Positions 1-7,427 of a DNA stretch of 28,158 nt are shown piece after piece. The stretch is from an uncultured Cytophagaceae bacterium. GTDB lineage: Bacteria > Bacteroidota > Bacteroidia > Cytophagales > Microscillaceae. The stretch lies in assembly GCA_937899305.1 (NCBI GenBank), contig CALDJV010000486.1, positions 1 through 28,158 of the forward strand, written 5' to 3'. Each line of letters starts with the position of its first letter. Within the stretch, counting starts at the first letter, position 1. The notes under the pieces were generated by a model that searched no databases, was not told the origin of the DNA, and worked only from the letters and a program-made list of their open reading frames with translations. The translations under genes and the position numbers were made by a program.

Positions 1-322
1 ATTGGCAAAAAATCATTTGCTTGTTCCATGTGCTATAGTATTTTTAAATCCATATTATATCTGATAAGTAAAGCAAAAATAAGGTTTTTGTCTTAGATTC
101 AGCATTATACACCCCGAGATTGTAAAAATTATACATCAAAAGTATTTTTGAATGGCTCGTATTGTATGATTTAAACAAAGAATGATCTGTTTTTTATATT
201 ATACACCACATAAACCAAATATTCGTCTGAATACAGGTTGATTTATTGACTTTCACCCCTTATTTAAAAAATTTTATTTGGTTTATATTTTTCGGTATTT
301 TACAAACCTTTGTCTCGAATTA

Positions 323-351
323 TTGCATTAGATTTAAAATTCATATTTTTG
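323..351 (+). promoter_or_regulatory. Bacteroidota-type promoter for the 439-861 gene
   Basis: A TTG at 323-325 lies 18 nt before TATTTTTG at 344-351, matching the Bacteroidota -33/-7 consensus TTG...TAnnTTTG. Transcription would start near 358-360 and leave a leader of about 80 nt. The rest of 1-438 is AT-rich, has no convincing ORF, and carries only short scattered TTATACA repeats. Confidence 0.55.
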
Positions 352-438
352 CCCCCGTACAGATTCAGCAACGTTTTGGGTAGCCATCATCGCTGCCTCA
401 TATACTTCAAATATTTTACTTTTTAACTTTTTGTAGCA

Positions 439-861
439 ATGGATAACGTAGAATTAAACCAGGCCTTGATTACCTTGGTAGAAAAAAAAATGGAATTGGG
501 AAGATTGAGTTATTCGGACGCATCTTATGATGAGGTAGAAGAAGAATTACACGATTTGGAAGATGCTTTTGTAGACAAATATGGAGGTTATTTGGAATCT
601 ATCTTTGAGGGGGTACATGACAAGTACTGTCCGGATAGTGATGTACTGTTGCCTACTGCTTATTTGGCTAATAAATACTTGAAGACTGGCCAGAAAGAGG
701 ATGGCTCTTTTGAGTATGATGTGGCCAGTTATCAGGAGGGGGTAGTAGTAGATTCGGATGACTATGATATTGCTCGCTTGGTGCTCATTCCTAACCCTAT
801 GCGTATTGTGCTATTTGCCAAAGATGGCCAACACCGAGAAAATGTTTGGGAAGGGAAGTAA
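439..861 (+). CDS. Conserved-looking acidic protein of unknown function
   Basis: A 140-residue protein that I do not recognise. It has no signal peptide, membrane segment or cysteine pair. The first 65 residues are rich in Glu and Asp and look helical (a run of EEE around residues 33-37 followed by a helix with LEDAF). The C-terminal half looks like alternating strands ending near Val-Leu-Phe-Ala-Lys-Asp-Gly. It is probably cytoplasmic. The ATG at 439 is the first in frame and follows a good promoter and a leader of about 80 nt, so it is likely a stand-alone gene. A small stem (GAAGTAA/TTACTTC) overlaps its stop codon. The codon use and clean composition support a real gene; the function cannot be stated from the sequence. 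Confidence 0.75.
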   Translation: MDNVELNQALITLVEKKMELGRLSYSDASYDEVEEELHDLEDAFVDKYGGYLESIFEGVHDKYCPDSDVLLPTAYLANKYLKTGQKEDGSFEYDVASYQEGVVVDSDDYDIARLVLIPNPMRIVLFAKDGQHRENVWEGK

Positions 862-898
862 TCATTTACTTCGATTTAGTAAAACTACATAAATAACC

Positions 899-1016
899 TA
901 ATCCATTTGGCTTATCTCTAGCTACTATACTTCTTCAAAAAATAGTTCCGTAGCTTTGGCTACGCAAAGATTTTTTGAATCGTCTAGCAACTAGATATCA
1001 CACCAAATTTGGATTA
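899..1016. repeat. 118-bp fold-back (palindromic) element, type I
   Basis: The two halves are imperfect reverse complements across the whole stretch. The ends are TAATCC (899-904) and GGATTA (1011-1016), the inner arms hold TTCAAAAAAT and ATTTTTTGAA, and the centre is a perfect CGTAGC-TTTG-GCTACG hairpin at 949-964. As RNA or single-stranded DNA it would form one long hairpin. It has no coding capacity. The same central motif, with different arms, is found in the element at 20987-21163. Confidence 0.7.
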
Positions 1017-1027
1017 CTTTATTTTTT

Positions 1028-1213
1028 CCATTTTACTTAGAATGTCGCTTCATTGACTCTGAAAGAACAAGGACTTTTGTTTGGGCATTGAGGATTGATT
1101 AACGAACTCCGCATATTGAAAGATTCAATGATTTCAATCAAGAATTCGCTGTTTATCAAGGTAAATGGCTTAAAGTGAACTTATTAGATAGCACAAAGCA
1201 ATGTTTTAGGTAA
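1028..1213 (+). pseudogene. Possible decayed coding remnant
   Basis: One frame stays protein-like for 24 codons, meets TAA at 1100-1102, then continues for 36 codons to TAA at 1211-1213 inside a terminator loop. The second block has no ATG and includes residues such as HIERFNDFNQEF. The fold-back element ends 11 nt upstream, so the 5' part of an old gene may have been lost there. I cannot name a family, and this could be chance. Confidence 0.2.
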
Positions 1214-1234
1214 GTTAAGACATTGCTTTTTTTT
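1195..1234 (+). terminator. Rho-independent terminator abutting a start codon
   Basis: A perfect 10-bp stem (AAAGCAATGT at 1195-1204, ACATTGCTTT at 1220-1229) with a 15-nt loop runs into eight T residues ending at 1234. The ATG of the next gene starts at 1235. It may end the decayed upstream frame or attenuate the downstream gene. Confidence 0.65.
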
Positions 1235-1906
1235 ATGAGTAAAACTTCTGACATAGAATACATTATAGCTTACATAGCTCGTCGTGAGATCAAAAAGTCA
1301 AGTTTGTCTCTCACTCAACAATATTTGGAAAACCTGGAGGTAGTTTTTGAAAACCAAGAACCAAAAATTCAGAGAATAGCCCTCGATCAAGAATCCAAGC
1401 GCTTTGAGATCTATTTTCCGTTAAAAGGCAAACAATTTTTTCTGGTCGTTTTCATCAATGCAGACGCTTGTGATCAGATTACTTGGGTAGATATCCAACC
1501 TGGGAATGGAGTGTATTTTACGGCTACATCAGACAACCTAACGTTTGAAGAACTTCAAGCCATTACATCATTGCAAGCTACTGACGGCTGGAGCAAGGGA
1601 CAGTTGCGTAACAAGTTCCCAAATGATCCTTTTGTATATAAATTCAGCTGTTTCGAATTTGAACCGATCCCAGAACGAGCGTATGACCTAGAAGAGAAAC
1701 TTATAAAGTTATTGGATCAATTAGAAACCGATATCGTTGGGGTACAAGCACTCACCAACATCGCCCATGCAGGCATCAATGTTCACCAGTACGATTATGC
1801 TGGTTTTGGAAGCCTAAACGGTATTTCTCTTGATAAAGATACAATCCAAAGGCTAGCCCATTTAGGGTTAGACATTGATTTTGATCTTTATGTCAGTAGT
1901 GATTAA
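1235..1906 (+). CDS. DUF4279-like protein
   Basis: A 223-residue protein of unknown function. I place the start at the ATG at 1235 rather than at an in-frame TTG at 1223, because the latter lies in the stem of a terminator. The N-terminal 100 residues have several strands (FEIYFPL, QFFLVVFINADA). The C-terminal half, from about residue 130, resembles DUF4279 proteins: a strand with FEFEPIP, a helix predicted over LEEKLIKLLDQLE, then a closing segment with GISLDKDTIQRLAHLGLDID and an aromatic/aliphatic end. DUF4279 proteins are often small single-domain proteins near polymorphic-toxin immunity genes, but no toxin lies here. No signal peptide. Family assignment is from memory of the C-terminal pattern and is moderate. 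Confidence 0.65.
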   Translation: MSKTSDIEYIIAYIARREIKKSSLSLTQQYLENLEVVFENQEPKIQRIALDQESKRFEIYFPLKGKQFFLVVFINADACDQITWVDIQPGNGVYFTATSDNLTFEELQAITSLQATDGWSKGQLRNKFPNDPFVYKFSCFEFEPIPERAYDLEEKLIKLLDQLETDIVGVQALTNIAHAGINVHQYDYAGFGSLNGISLDKDTIQRLAHLGLDIDFDLYVSSD

Positions 1907-1941
1907 GCCAGTGAAAGCACGTAATCTCCCCATTTTTCTAC

Positions 1942-1949
1942 TAATTTTG
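1942..1949 (+). promoter_or_regulatory. -7 promoter element before the thioesterase gene
   Basis: TAATTTTG at 1942-1949 fits TAnnTTTG and is followed by a leader of about 22 nt before the ATG at 1978. No clear TTG at -33 is seen, so this is a half-site call. Confidence 0.35.
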
Positions 1950-1977
1950 CACAAATTATCAAACAACAATTTTTTTT

Positions 1978-2514
1978 ATGGGATTAAAGAAAAAAACACC
2001 GGCTGATTCGCTGACTACTATGACAGAACTGGTATTGCCCAACGATACCAACACTTTGAACAATTTGATGGGGGGACGATTGATGTATTTGATGGATATT
2101 TGTGGCGGAGTGGCAGCACAAAGACACTCTAACCGGGTGGTGGTGACGGCTTCGGTAGATAATATTTCTTTCAAGGAGCCTATCGCCTTGGGTGATGTGG
2201 TTACAATCAAAGGGTTTGTCTCTCGGGCCTTTAATTCTTCTATGGAGGTGTACTTGGAGGTGACCGCCAGTAATGTACCTCAAGGAACGCTGCGTAAAAC
2301 AAACCGGGCTTTTTTTACTTTTGTAGCGGTAGATCAGGCTGGAAACACCATTAATGTACCTGAACTGGTTCCTCAAACTGATAAAGAAAAAGAACTGTAT
2401 GATGGTGCTTTGCGTCGTCGTCAATTGAGGCTGATACTTGCGGGTAAAATGAAACCTGAAGAAGCCACTGAACTCAAGTTGTTATTTGAGAATCCACCTA
2501 CTATGAATTCTTAA
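1978..2514 (+). CDS. Acyl-CoA thioesterase, YciA/BACH-type hot-dog fold
   Basis: A 178-residue cytoplasmic acyl-CoA hydrolase, which would release CoA and a free fatty acid from acyl-CoA. The signature of the family is clear at residues 21-44: P-N-D-T-N then a GGRLMYLMDICGG segment, which carries the conserved Asn and the Asp (residue 40) that sit in the active site of YciA/ACOT7 hot-dog enzymes. A second conserved stretch at 55-70 (VTASVDNISFKEPI) is the usual central strand and turn. The C-terminal 45 residues are charged and helical. A single hot-dog domain of this length implies a hexamer or similar assembly, as in the family. It converges on the next gene with a 31-nt gap and no clear terminator. 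The chain length preferred by the enzyme cannot be read from the sequence. Confidence 0.9.
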   Translation: MGLKKKTPADSLTTMTELVLPNDTNTLNNLMGGRLMYLMDICGGVAAQRHSNRVVVTASVDNISFKEPIALGDVVTIKGFVSRAFNSSMEVYLEVTASNVPQGTLRKTNRAFFTFVAVDQAGNTINVPELVPQTDKEKELYDGALRRRQLRLILAGKMKPEEATELKLLFENPPTMNS

Positions 2515-2545
2515 CCTGAACACCTGAATATAAGTACACTAGGTA

Positions 2546-3064
2546 CTAATATTTGGGTAGCTTTTTCCTAAGACGATCGCTATAGTAGGCCGCTATGCTT
2601 CCTATTCCCAATAGGCTTACTACAATGAGCTTGGCCCATATTTGACTAAACAAGGTGATGGGTAGGTTGATCCAACTGGTAATTACAAATTCGGTAAACA
2701 GGTAAAACCCTAAAGCCACGATGAAGATGAGGTGTGGCTTGTAACGAGAAGCGATGACTCCCAAGGCAATGTAGGGTACTCCTAATAGAATGCCGCTTAA
2801 CTTGGTTTCAAGCAAAACGTTCAATCGCAAAAATATAAGGACATACAGCATCCCAATAAAGTACAACAGACCTACCCCCCATTTTATGTACGATTCGGTT
2901 TCAGAAAGCCGCTTTTGAACCGTTTGATGCTGCGCCAGAAAGGCCTGTTGTGCTTCTGAACTACCGTTTATCGGAAACCCGCACTGAGGACATTGATCAT
3001 CTAACACCAATACTGTTTCATGACAATGGGGGCATTCCTCGGTAGGTAAGGCATCTTGAGACAT
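2546..3064 (-). CDS. Zinc-ribbon membrane protein
   Basis: A 172-residue protein. The N-terminus is a zinc ribbon with two knuckles, C11-P-H-C14 and C25-P-Q-C28. A soluble helix with many Gln follows (residues 35-57). Then come about four hydrophobic segments near 61-80, 87-105, 112-130 and 140-160, ending in a basic tail with DRLRKKLPKY. Such zinc-ribbon/TM proteins are common and mostly uncharacterised; the ribbon would face the cytoplasm. It lies 56 nt downstream of the XRE regulator on the same strand and may be co-transcribed with it. No enzyme motif is seen. Confidence 0.8.
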   Translation of the reverse strand: MSQDALPTEECPHCHETVLVLDDQCPQCGFPINGSSEAQQAFLAQHQTVQKRLSETESYIKWGVGLLYFIGMLYVLIFLRLNVLLETKLSGILLGVPYIALGVIASRYKPHLIFIVALGFYLFTEFVITSWINLPITLFSQIWAKLIVVSLLGIGSIAAYYSDRLRKKLPKY

Positions 3065-3120
3065 ATTATTTGCAAAGTTGAGAAAACATCATATTGTATG
3101 GTGAAATTGGAAATTGAGAC

Positions 3121-3474
3121 CTACTCTTTTATTTTGGTAGAAAGGTCTTTGATAATGTCTAGATACATCTTTCGCTCTTCGGCAGAAACTTTAATCACTT
3201 CTATCAATTCTGACAGTTCGGTATTCTCACTTTTACTAGATCGCAGGTATACTTCTTGATCTTCGTTTACTACGTTTTCGGCATTGTCATCTAAGAAATA
3301 CATAATCGGTAAATTCAAAAACTCTGCAATACTAGTCAAATACTTCACCTCACAGCTGTTTTTGTTGTAAATACGATATAAACTTGCGACACTGATACCC
3401 GCATGCTCTGCTACCTTTGTTGCATCTGCTCCTCGGTTTTTGATAGCTCCTTTAATTTTTTCACCTAATAACAT
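3121..3474 (-). CDS. XRE-family helix-turn-helix regulator
   Basis: A 117-residue DNA-binding protein. Residues 3-62 form a Cro/CI-type five-helix domain: the turn and recognition helix are in A-T-K-V-A-E-H-A-G-I-S-V-A-S-L-Y-R-I-Y (18-36), then the usual A-E-F-L-N-L-P-I-M-Y-F closing helix (50-60). Residues 63-117 are charged and helical, probably for dimerisation, with no enzyme or sensor domain. The ATG at 3474 is preceded by an AT-rich stretch; an imperfect inverted repeat at 3584-3619 could be an operator but is about 110 nt upstream. It is transcribed toward the zinc-ribbon gene. Confidence 0.85.
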   Translation of the reverse strand: MLLGEKIKGAIKNRGADATKVAEHAGISVASLYRIYNKNSCEVKYLTSIAEFLNLPIMYFLDDNAENVVNEDQEVYLRSSKSENTELSELIEVIKVSAEERKMYLDIIKDLSTKIKE

Positions 3475-3583
3475 AATAAATAACTATTAAATTTGCATAT
3501 TTGAAAAACAAATAATACCTTTGAAGTAATATTTGAGAGTAATTATAATAATTGATATGAAATTACTAAAATTTTAGAGTAAA

Positions 3584-3619
3584 ATCAAATAGCGTATATT
3601 CTAAAAACGCTACTTTGAT
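3584..3619. repeat. Imperfect inverted repeat upstream of the XRE gene
   Basis: ATCAAATAGCG (3584-3594) is mirrored by CGCTACTTTGAT (3608-3619), one inserted base, with a 13-nt centre. It may be a hairpin or an operator. Confidence 0.4.
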
Positions 3620-3961
3620 AAATTAGATTTTATAATATTTGAAATTTTTACGCCAAAACCACGATTTTTTGGTATCACTAGTAGCAAAAATTTGAATAAT
3701 TACTTTCTAATACGTCAATATGCAAGTAAAAGACGCTTGGAAATGAGGAATAATCTCTATGCCTTGACCAAGTATACCCGAGATCTACTGTACTTTGTAC
3801 ATTTATATGCAAACCCAAACTACTAGACATTTTGGCTAAAGTGGGCAGTATCTCCACAAACGAAAAATGTATAGTAGTATGATGCAAAACCATATAACCA
3901 TTGAATATACCATTATAAACCAACATGTGTAAAAGAGGTGTTTGCTAACACATGACCCAAT

Positions 3962-3996
3962 AGAGGTGGCAACGTTTGTTGTCATCTCTTTTTTTT
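3962..3996 (+). terminator. Orphan rho-independent terminator
   Basis: A 12-bp stem (AGAGGTGGCAAC at 3962-3973, GTTGTCATCTCT at 3978-3989, with G-T pairs), a 4-nt loop and eight T residues. A second stem, CATGTGT/ACACATG, sits just upstream at 3924-3954. No plus-strand gene precedes it, so it may end a small RNA. Confidence 0.7.
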
Positions 3997-4065
3997 GAAG
4001 TACCCTGCAAGAAGCTTGAGCTGTTTTTGGTTTTATGTTGTTACTTAACAAAAAGATAATCTACT

Positions 4066-4227
4066 TCACAACCATTTATCTCTCTGATAATCAGCACTTA
4101 ACCTATTTGCCTGTTGCTCATTGTTAAATCCCAACTACTCTCCTTTTGGTAAATTACTATTTTTGACAATTGTCTGGTCTCTTTTAACCATCAGGGCTTT
4201 TTTATAAAACTTTAAAGCCTCGTTTGG
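4066..4227 (-). pseudogene. Possible decayed TPR-protein fragment
   Basis: Reading the minus strand from 4227, 30 codons begin P-N-E-A-L-K-F-Y-K-K-A-L and look like a tetratricopeptide helix pair. A TAG at 4135-4137 interrupts, and the same frame then continues for 22 codons (N-E-Q-Q-A-N-R-L) to the stop at 4066. A TAG also lies directly before the first Pro, so no start codon is available. Signal comparison only; it may be chance. Confidence 0.25.
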
Positions 4228-4368
4228 CTACTCTCAAAAGATGGTGTTTTACTTGTTTTAGTTTCTCGCGTATCGCCTTTCTTCTTTTTGACAGTATCAA
4301 AGGGCCTTGTTCATGATTCCAGGTAATTCTTATTTTTTATAAGAACGTCGTATTCTAAATATTGCTTT

Positions 4369-5724
4369 ATGAAAATTTATAAAAACATTTGGTTCGTATT
4401 TGCTTGCTTGATAATGGTCGGGCAAATACAAGCGCAAAGTAACTTGCTGCAATCGGGTCCAATGGTAGGATACTCTACAATGAAAGAGGTGTTACTATGG
4501 GTACAAACAAAAAAAGCAGCGAAGGTTTACTTTAAATATTGGGACGTAAAAACACCCGCTCAAAAGTTGACTACTGAATCGGTCACTACTGAGAAAAAAA
4601 TGGGTTTTGTAGCTAAAATTGTCGCAGAAGTAAACCAAGGCAAAAAGTATAATTACGAATTATACATCAATGATCAATTGGTGAAGCGTCCTTATGCACT
4701 ACAATTTCAAAGTCAGACTTTGTGGCAATATCGTACCGACCCTCCTCCTTTTAAGTTTGTATTTGGTAGCTGTACTTTTATAAACGAAAAAGCAGTGGAT
4801 CGTCCGGGAAGACCTTATGGAGGCGAGTATCACATATTTAAAACCATTGTAGATCAAAAACCTGACTTTATGGTCTGGGGGGGCGATAATATTTATTTGA
4901 GGGAAGTAGATTGGAATTCTCGCACTGGGGTAATTCATCGCTATACCCATATGCGCTCTCTGCCGGAGTTGCAAGCATTGTGGGGAGGTGTACATCATTA
5001 TGCTACTTGGGATGATCACGATTTTGGTCCAGATAATTCAGATGCTTCTTTTTGGAACAAGAAGCTGACTACTGAAATGTTTAAACTATTTTGGGGAAAT
5101 CCTAATTATGGTGTCGCTGGGGGCATTAGTGGTACATTTGCGTGGAATGATGTTCAGTTTTTTATGATGGATGACCGATATTTTCGCTCTTCGCCTGATG
5201 ATAAACTCAAGACGCCTCAATTATTGGGGGATCGCCAAATTGAATGGTTGATTGAGGCTTTGAAGTACAGTAAGGCCAGTTTTAAATTTGTAGTCATCGG
5301 AAGCCAGGTTTTAAACAATAATGATTTTAGCAAGTCTCGTTGGGCCGAAAATTACTCTACGTATCCAGTAGAGCAGAAAAAACTCCTTAAGGCAATCAAG
5401 GATGCCAACATCCCTGGTGTCATCTTTTTGACTGGGGATCGTCATCACACTGAGTTGAGTAAGCTCACTGAGGGCACCAATTACCCCTTGTATGATGTTA
5501 CGATTTCTCCTTTTACATCGGGTTCGGCAGGCGAAAGGGCTCGAAAAGAGAAAAATACGATTCGGGTACCCAATACTTACGTGGGTATTCGCAATTTTTC
5601 GGTGATGGAAGTGGCTGGCCCTCGGCTAAATCGGGTGCTGACCATCAAAGTGATGGACAATAAAGGAAAAAAATTGTGGCAGTATCAAATCAAGGCACGT
5701 GACTTACGACCATCGCGCAAATAA
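4369..5724 (+). CDS. Secreted PhoD-like alkaline phosphatase/phosphodiesterase
   Basis: A 451-residue exported metallophosphoesterase of the PhoD-like family, which hydrolyses phosphate mono- or diesters outside the inner membrane. Residues 1-22 are a signal peptide ending Q-A-Q-S-type (cleavage after A22). Residues 25-115 form the N-terminal strand-rich PhoD domain. The catalytic domain shows F-G-S-C (132-135), W-G-G-D-N (170-174, metal Asp 173), W-D-D-H-D (214-218) and G-D-R-H-H (356-360), which are the metal-binding blocks of the family in the right order. The last 60 residues are strands, ending in a basic tail with no type IX sorting domain visible. The gene is flanked by a strong palindrome at 5730-5772. 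Its real substrate is not readable; such genes often respond to phosphate starvation, but no Pho box was identified. Confidence 0.9.
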   Translation: MKIYKNIWFVFACLIMVGQIQAQSNLLQSGPMVGYSTMKEVLLWVQTKKAAKVYFKYWDVKTPAQKLTTESVTTEKKMGFVAKIVAEVNQGKKYNYELYINDQLVKRPYALQFQSQTLWQYRTDPPPFKFVFGSCTFINEKAVDRPGRPYGGEYHIFKTIVDQKPDFMVWGGDNIYLREVDWNSRTGVIHRYTHMRSLPELQALWGGVHHYATWDDHDFGPDNSDASFWNKKLTTEMFKLFWGNPNYGVAGGISGTFAWNDVQFFMMDDRYFRSSPDDKLKTPQLLGDRQIEWLIEALKYSKASFKFVVIGSQVLNNNDFSKSRWAENYSTYPVEQKKLLKAIKDANIPGVIFLTGDRHHTELSKLTEGTNYPLYDVTISPFTSGSAGERARKEKNTIRVPNTYVGIRNFSVMEVAGPRLNRVLTIKVMDNKGKKLWQYQIKARDLRPSRK

Positions 5725-5729
5725 ATTCA

Positions 5730-5772
5730 ATCAACAAGGGCAATCACTGATAAAGCGTTTGCCCTTGTTGAT
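5730..5772. terminator. Bidirectional stem-loop between convergent genes
   Basis: A perfect 14-bp inverted repeat, ATCAACAAGGGCAA (5730-5743) and TTGCCCTTGTTGAT (5759-5772), with a 15-nt loop. It lies between the phosphatase gene (plus) and the tyrosinase operon (minus). There is no long T run, so termination strength is uncertain. Confidence 0.55.
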
Positions 5773-5792
5773 GATATCACCCCAAGGCATCG

Positions 5793-7427
5793 TCAAGACA
5801 TTCTAAAATAACGCAGATTGAGCATAAACAACCGAAGTTTATTAAAATGATAATAACTCAAACTATTGAGCATCGACCCTATCACTAATAGGCTTATTCC
5901 AGGAATGAGTAACCATTTTAAAGCCCCATCGCTAAAGCCAATGGCCAATAACAGGGCTGTACCTACACAGGAAAAGATAAAAGGGTATCGCCCATTTCTA
6001 TTTTTTGCCTTGCGATAGAGTATCACCAAGTTAAACCCTAACATCAGGACCATGACTGGCAATAACCAAGGTTGATAAGTCAGCGAAGCCAGACTAGTAA
6101 GACCAAATACGCTCAGGTAAGATGCCCAACAGGCCAAACATTTGGGAAAAAATGCCACTAAAAAGGGTAAAATGATGGATAAGGTGTTATTCAAGTGACT
6201 TTTCACCTTTTTTTTGTAGGCATCTGGTTTCTTAGTCAAAGAAGAGGAAGTCTCTCCTTTCAACAAGTTTTTTATTTTTTCTACTACTTGCTTGGGCTCG
6301 GCCTGGAACCGAACCTGAGATGCCACTACTTGCCCTTGAGCATCCATCACAAACAACTCTATTTGGTGTTGGTTTACCAACGAACCAGTAAAATTGACTC
6401 CAAGTTCAAAGGTTTGGATGACTTGGTGAAATGCTTGCGGAACCCGAAACATCCGATGATTTTCGCCAAATTGAAAGTTACGAGCGTCTCCATAAGATTT
6501 TAAAGTCGCCGAGGTGTCGTATACTGGATCATAACTAATGGCTGCCGTCTTTACGGTGCCCAACAGGCCTTCTTGCTCGAGGGTACGCTGAATCTCTACC
6601 AAATTATGAATGGTGAGGGTACATCGACGAGGATTTGTACAACGGGTATAAAAGAATACTAGGATGGTATAACTCCCCTGAAAAAAGTGATTCCAGGTAG
6701 TGGTTACCCCTGATTGATCTTCAATCAATACTTCGTCGATGGCATTGGTAGCATTGGGTTCTAATGGTTGTTCTAAGACGATCGGAAGATCACAATCACA
6801 ACCATCGATAGCTACTTCTTGATCGTCCTGCCGAATAGCCTCGATCGTTTCACTGAGTTTCAGTTGATTTTGTTTGCTCAAATGATGCCCTAGTTCGTTA
6901 TAAAGGCGTTCTAAATCGGGCAAGACCTGATCGGCATAGGCCCCCATTTGAGAAAGCGTATCGAAAATCTCAATCAAAGCTGTCGAAAACGTTTTCAAAG
7001 GCCATTTGACTCGATAGGTTTCAAAACTGATGGGCTGATCGGTTCGCCAAATATTAAAGATGGCTTTGATCAAGTAAGGAGCCGTTTTTGACAAAGGCAC
7101 GGGCATTCCTCGTAACGCTTTGGCCGCGGCCGCTACTACATAAGAATGAAACGAACTGTCTAAAGCCTCTAGCACATAGGGCAATGCCTGATTGGGAAGC
7201 CCAGTTTGTTCAAATGAGGCCAAAACGTATCCTCGCATGCGGTTGACCACCCCCAAAGATCTATTTTGGTAAATAGGGTGACGCCTTGCCAAAAGCGCCA
7301 CCATTTTTTTTAAATTACCTTCGGGATTTAGACGAACATCATCAACCCAAGCCGCAAACTCATCTTCAGAAATAGTAGCATGAAGTACCGTTTCCTGAAT
7401 AGGTAATGCCTTGGCTTGCTTAATCAT
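5793..7427 (-). CDS. HEAT-like / SCO-like thioredoxin / MerC-like membrane fusion protein
   Basis: A 544-residue fusion. Start: the ATG at 7427 has GGGAGGAG just upstream and overlaps the previous stop by 8 nt (ATGATTAA), better than an in-frame GTG at 7442. Residues 1-200 are helical repeats of HEAT type. Residues about 235-385 form a SCO/SenC-like thioredoxin fold: strand ILVFFYTRC, then the pair C263 and C269 spaced C-x5-C rather than the usual C-x3-C, a DPVYDT block, and H354 in N-Q-H-Q where SCO proteins have their copper-binding His. Residues about 415-520 hold four hydrophobic segments opening with F-P-K-C-L-A-C-W, as in MerC-like membrane proteins. Cys210 and Cys212 add a C-x-C. SCO proteins carry copper to oxidases, so in this operon a role in loading copper into the tyrosinase is the simplest inference. 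Confidence 0.8.
   Translation of the reverse strand: MIKQAKALPIQETVLHATISEDEFAAWVDDVRLNPEGNLKKMVALLARRHPIYQNRSLGVVNRMRGYVLASFEQTGLPNQALPYVLEALDSSFHSYVVAAAAKALRGMPVPLSKTAPYLIKAIFNIWRTDQPISFETYRVKWPLKTFSTALIEIFDTLSQMGAYADQVLPDLERLYNELGHHLSKQNQLKLSETIEAIRQDDQEVAIDGCDCDLPIVLEQPLEPNATNAIDEVLIEDQSGVTTTWNHFFQGSYTILVFFYTRCTNPRRCTLTIHNLVEIQRTLEQEGLLGTVKTAAISYDPVYDTSATLKSYGDARNFQFGENHRMFRVPQAFHQVIQTFELGVNFTGSLVNQHQIELFVMDAQGQVVASQVRFQAEPKQVVEKIKNLLKGETSSSLTKKPDAYKKKVKSHLNNTLSIILPFLVAFFPKCLACWASYLSVFGLTSLASLTYQPWLLPVMVLMLGFNLVILYRKAKNRNGRYPFIFSCVGTALLLAIGFSDGALKWLLIPGISLLVIGSMLNSLSYYHFNKLRLFMLNLRYFRMS

Larger units (their letters stand above)
3475..4368. other. Gene-poor stretch between divergent genes
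   Basis: About 900 bases without a convincing protein gene. It holds an inverted repeat at 3584-3619, a short stem at 3924-3954, a strong plus-strand terminator at 3962-3996 and a possible decayed TPR fragment at 4066-4227. A TATTTTTG box at 4158-4165 could serve the phosphatase gene but lacks a -33 partner and would give a leader of about 200 nt. Confidence 0.5.

Noticed and set aside
1223..1234. TTG at 1223 as the start of the DUF4279-like gene
   Set aside because: It would place the start in the stem and T run of a terminator and add Leu-Phe-Phe; the ATG at 1235 is better.
3678..4051. Two overlapping minus-strand ORFs of 82 and 71 codons
   Set aside because: They overlap each other and the strong plus-strand terminator, lack a promoter or start context, and do not resemble any family.
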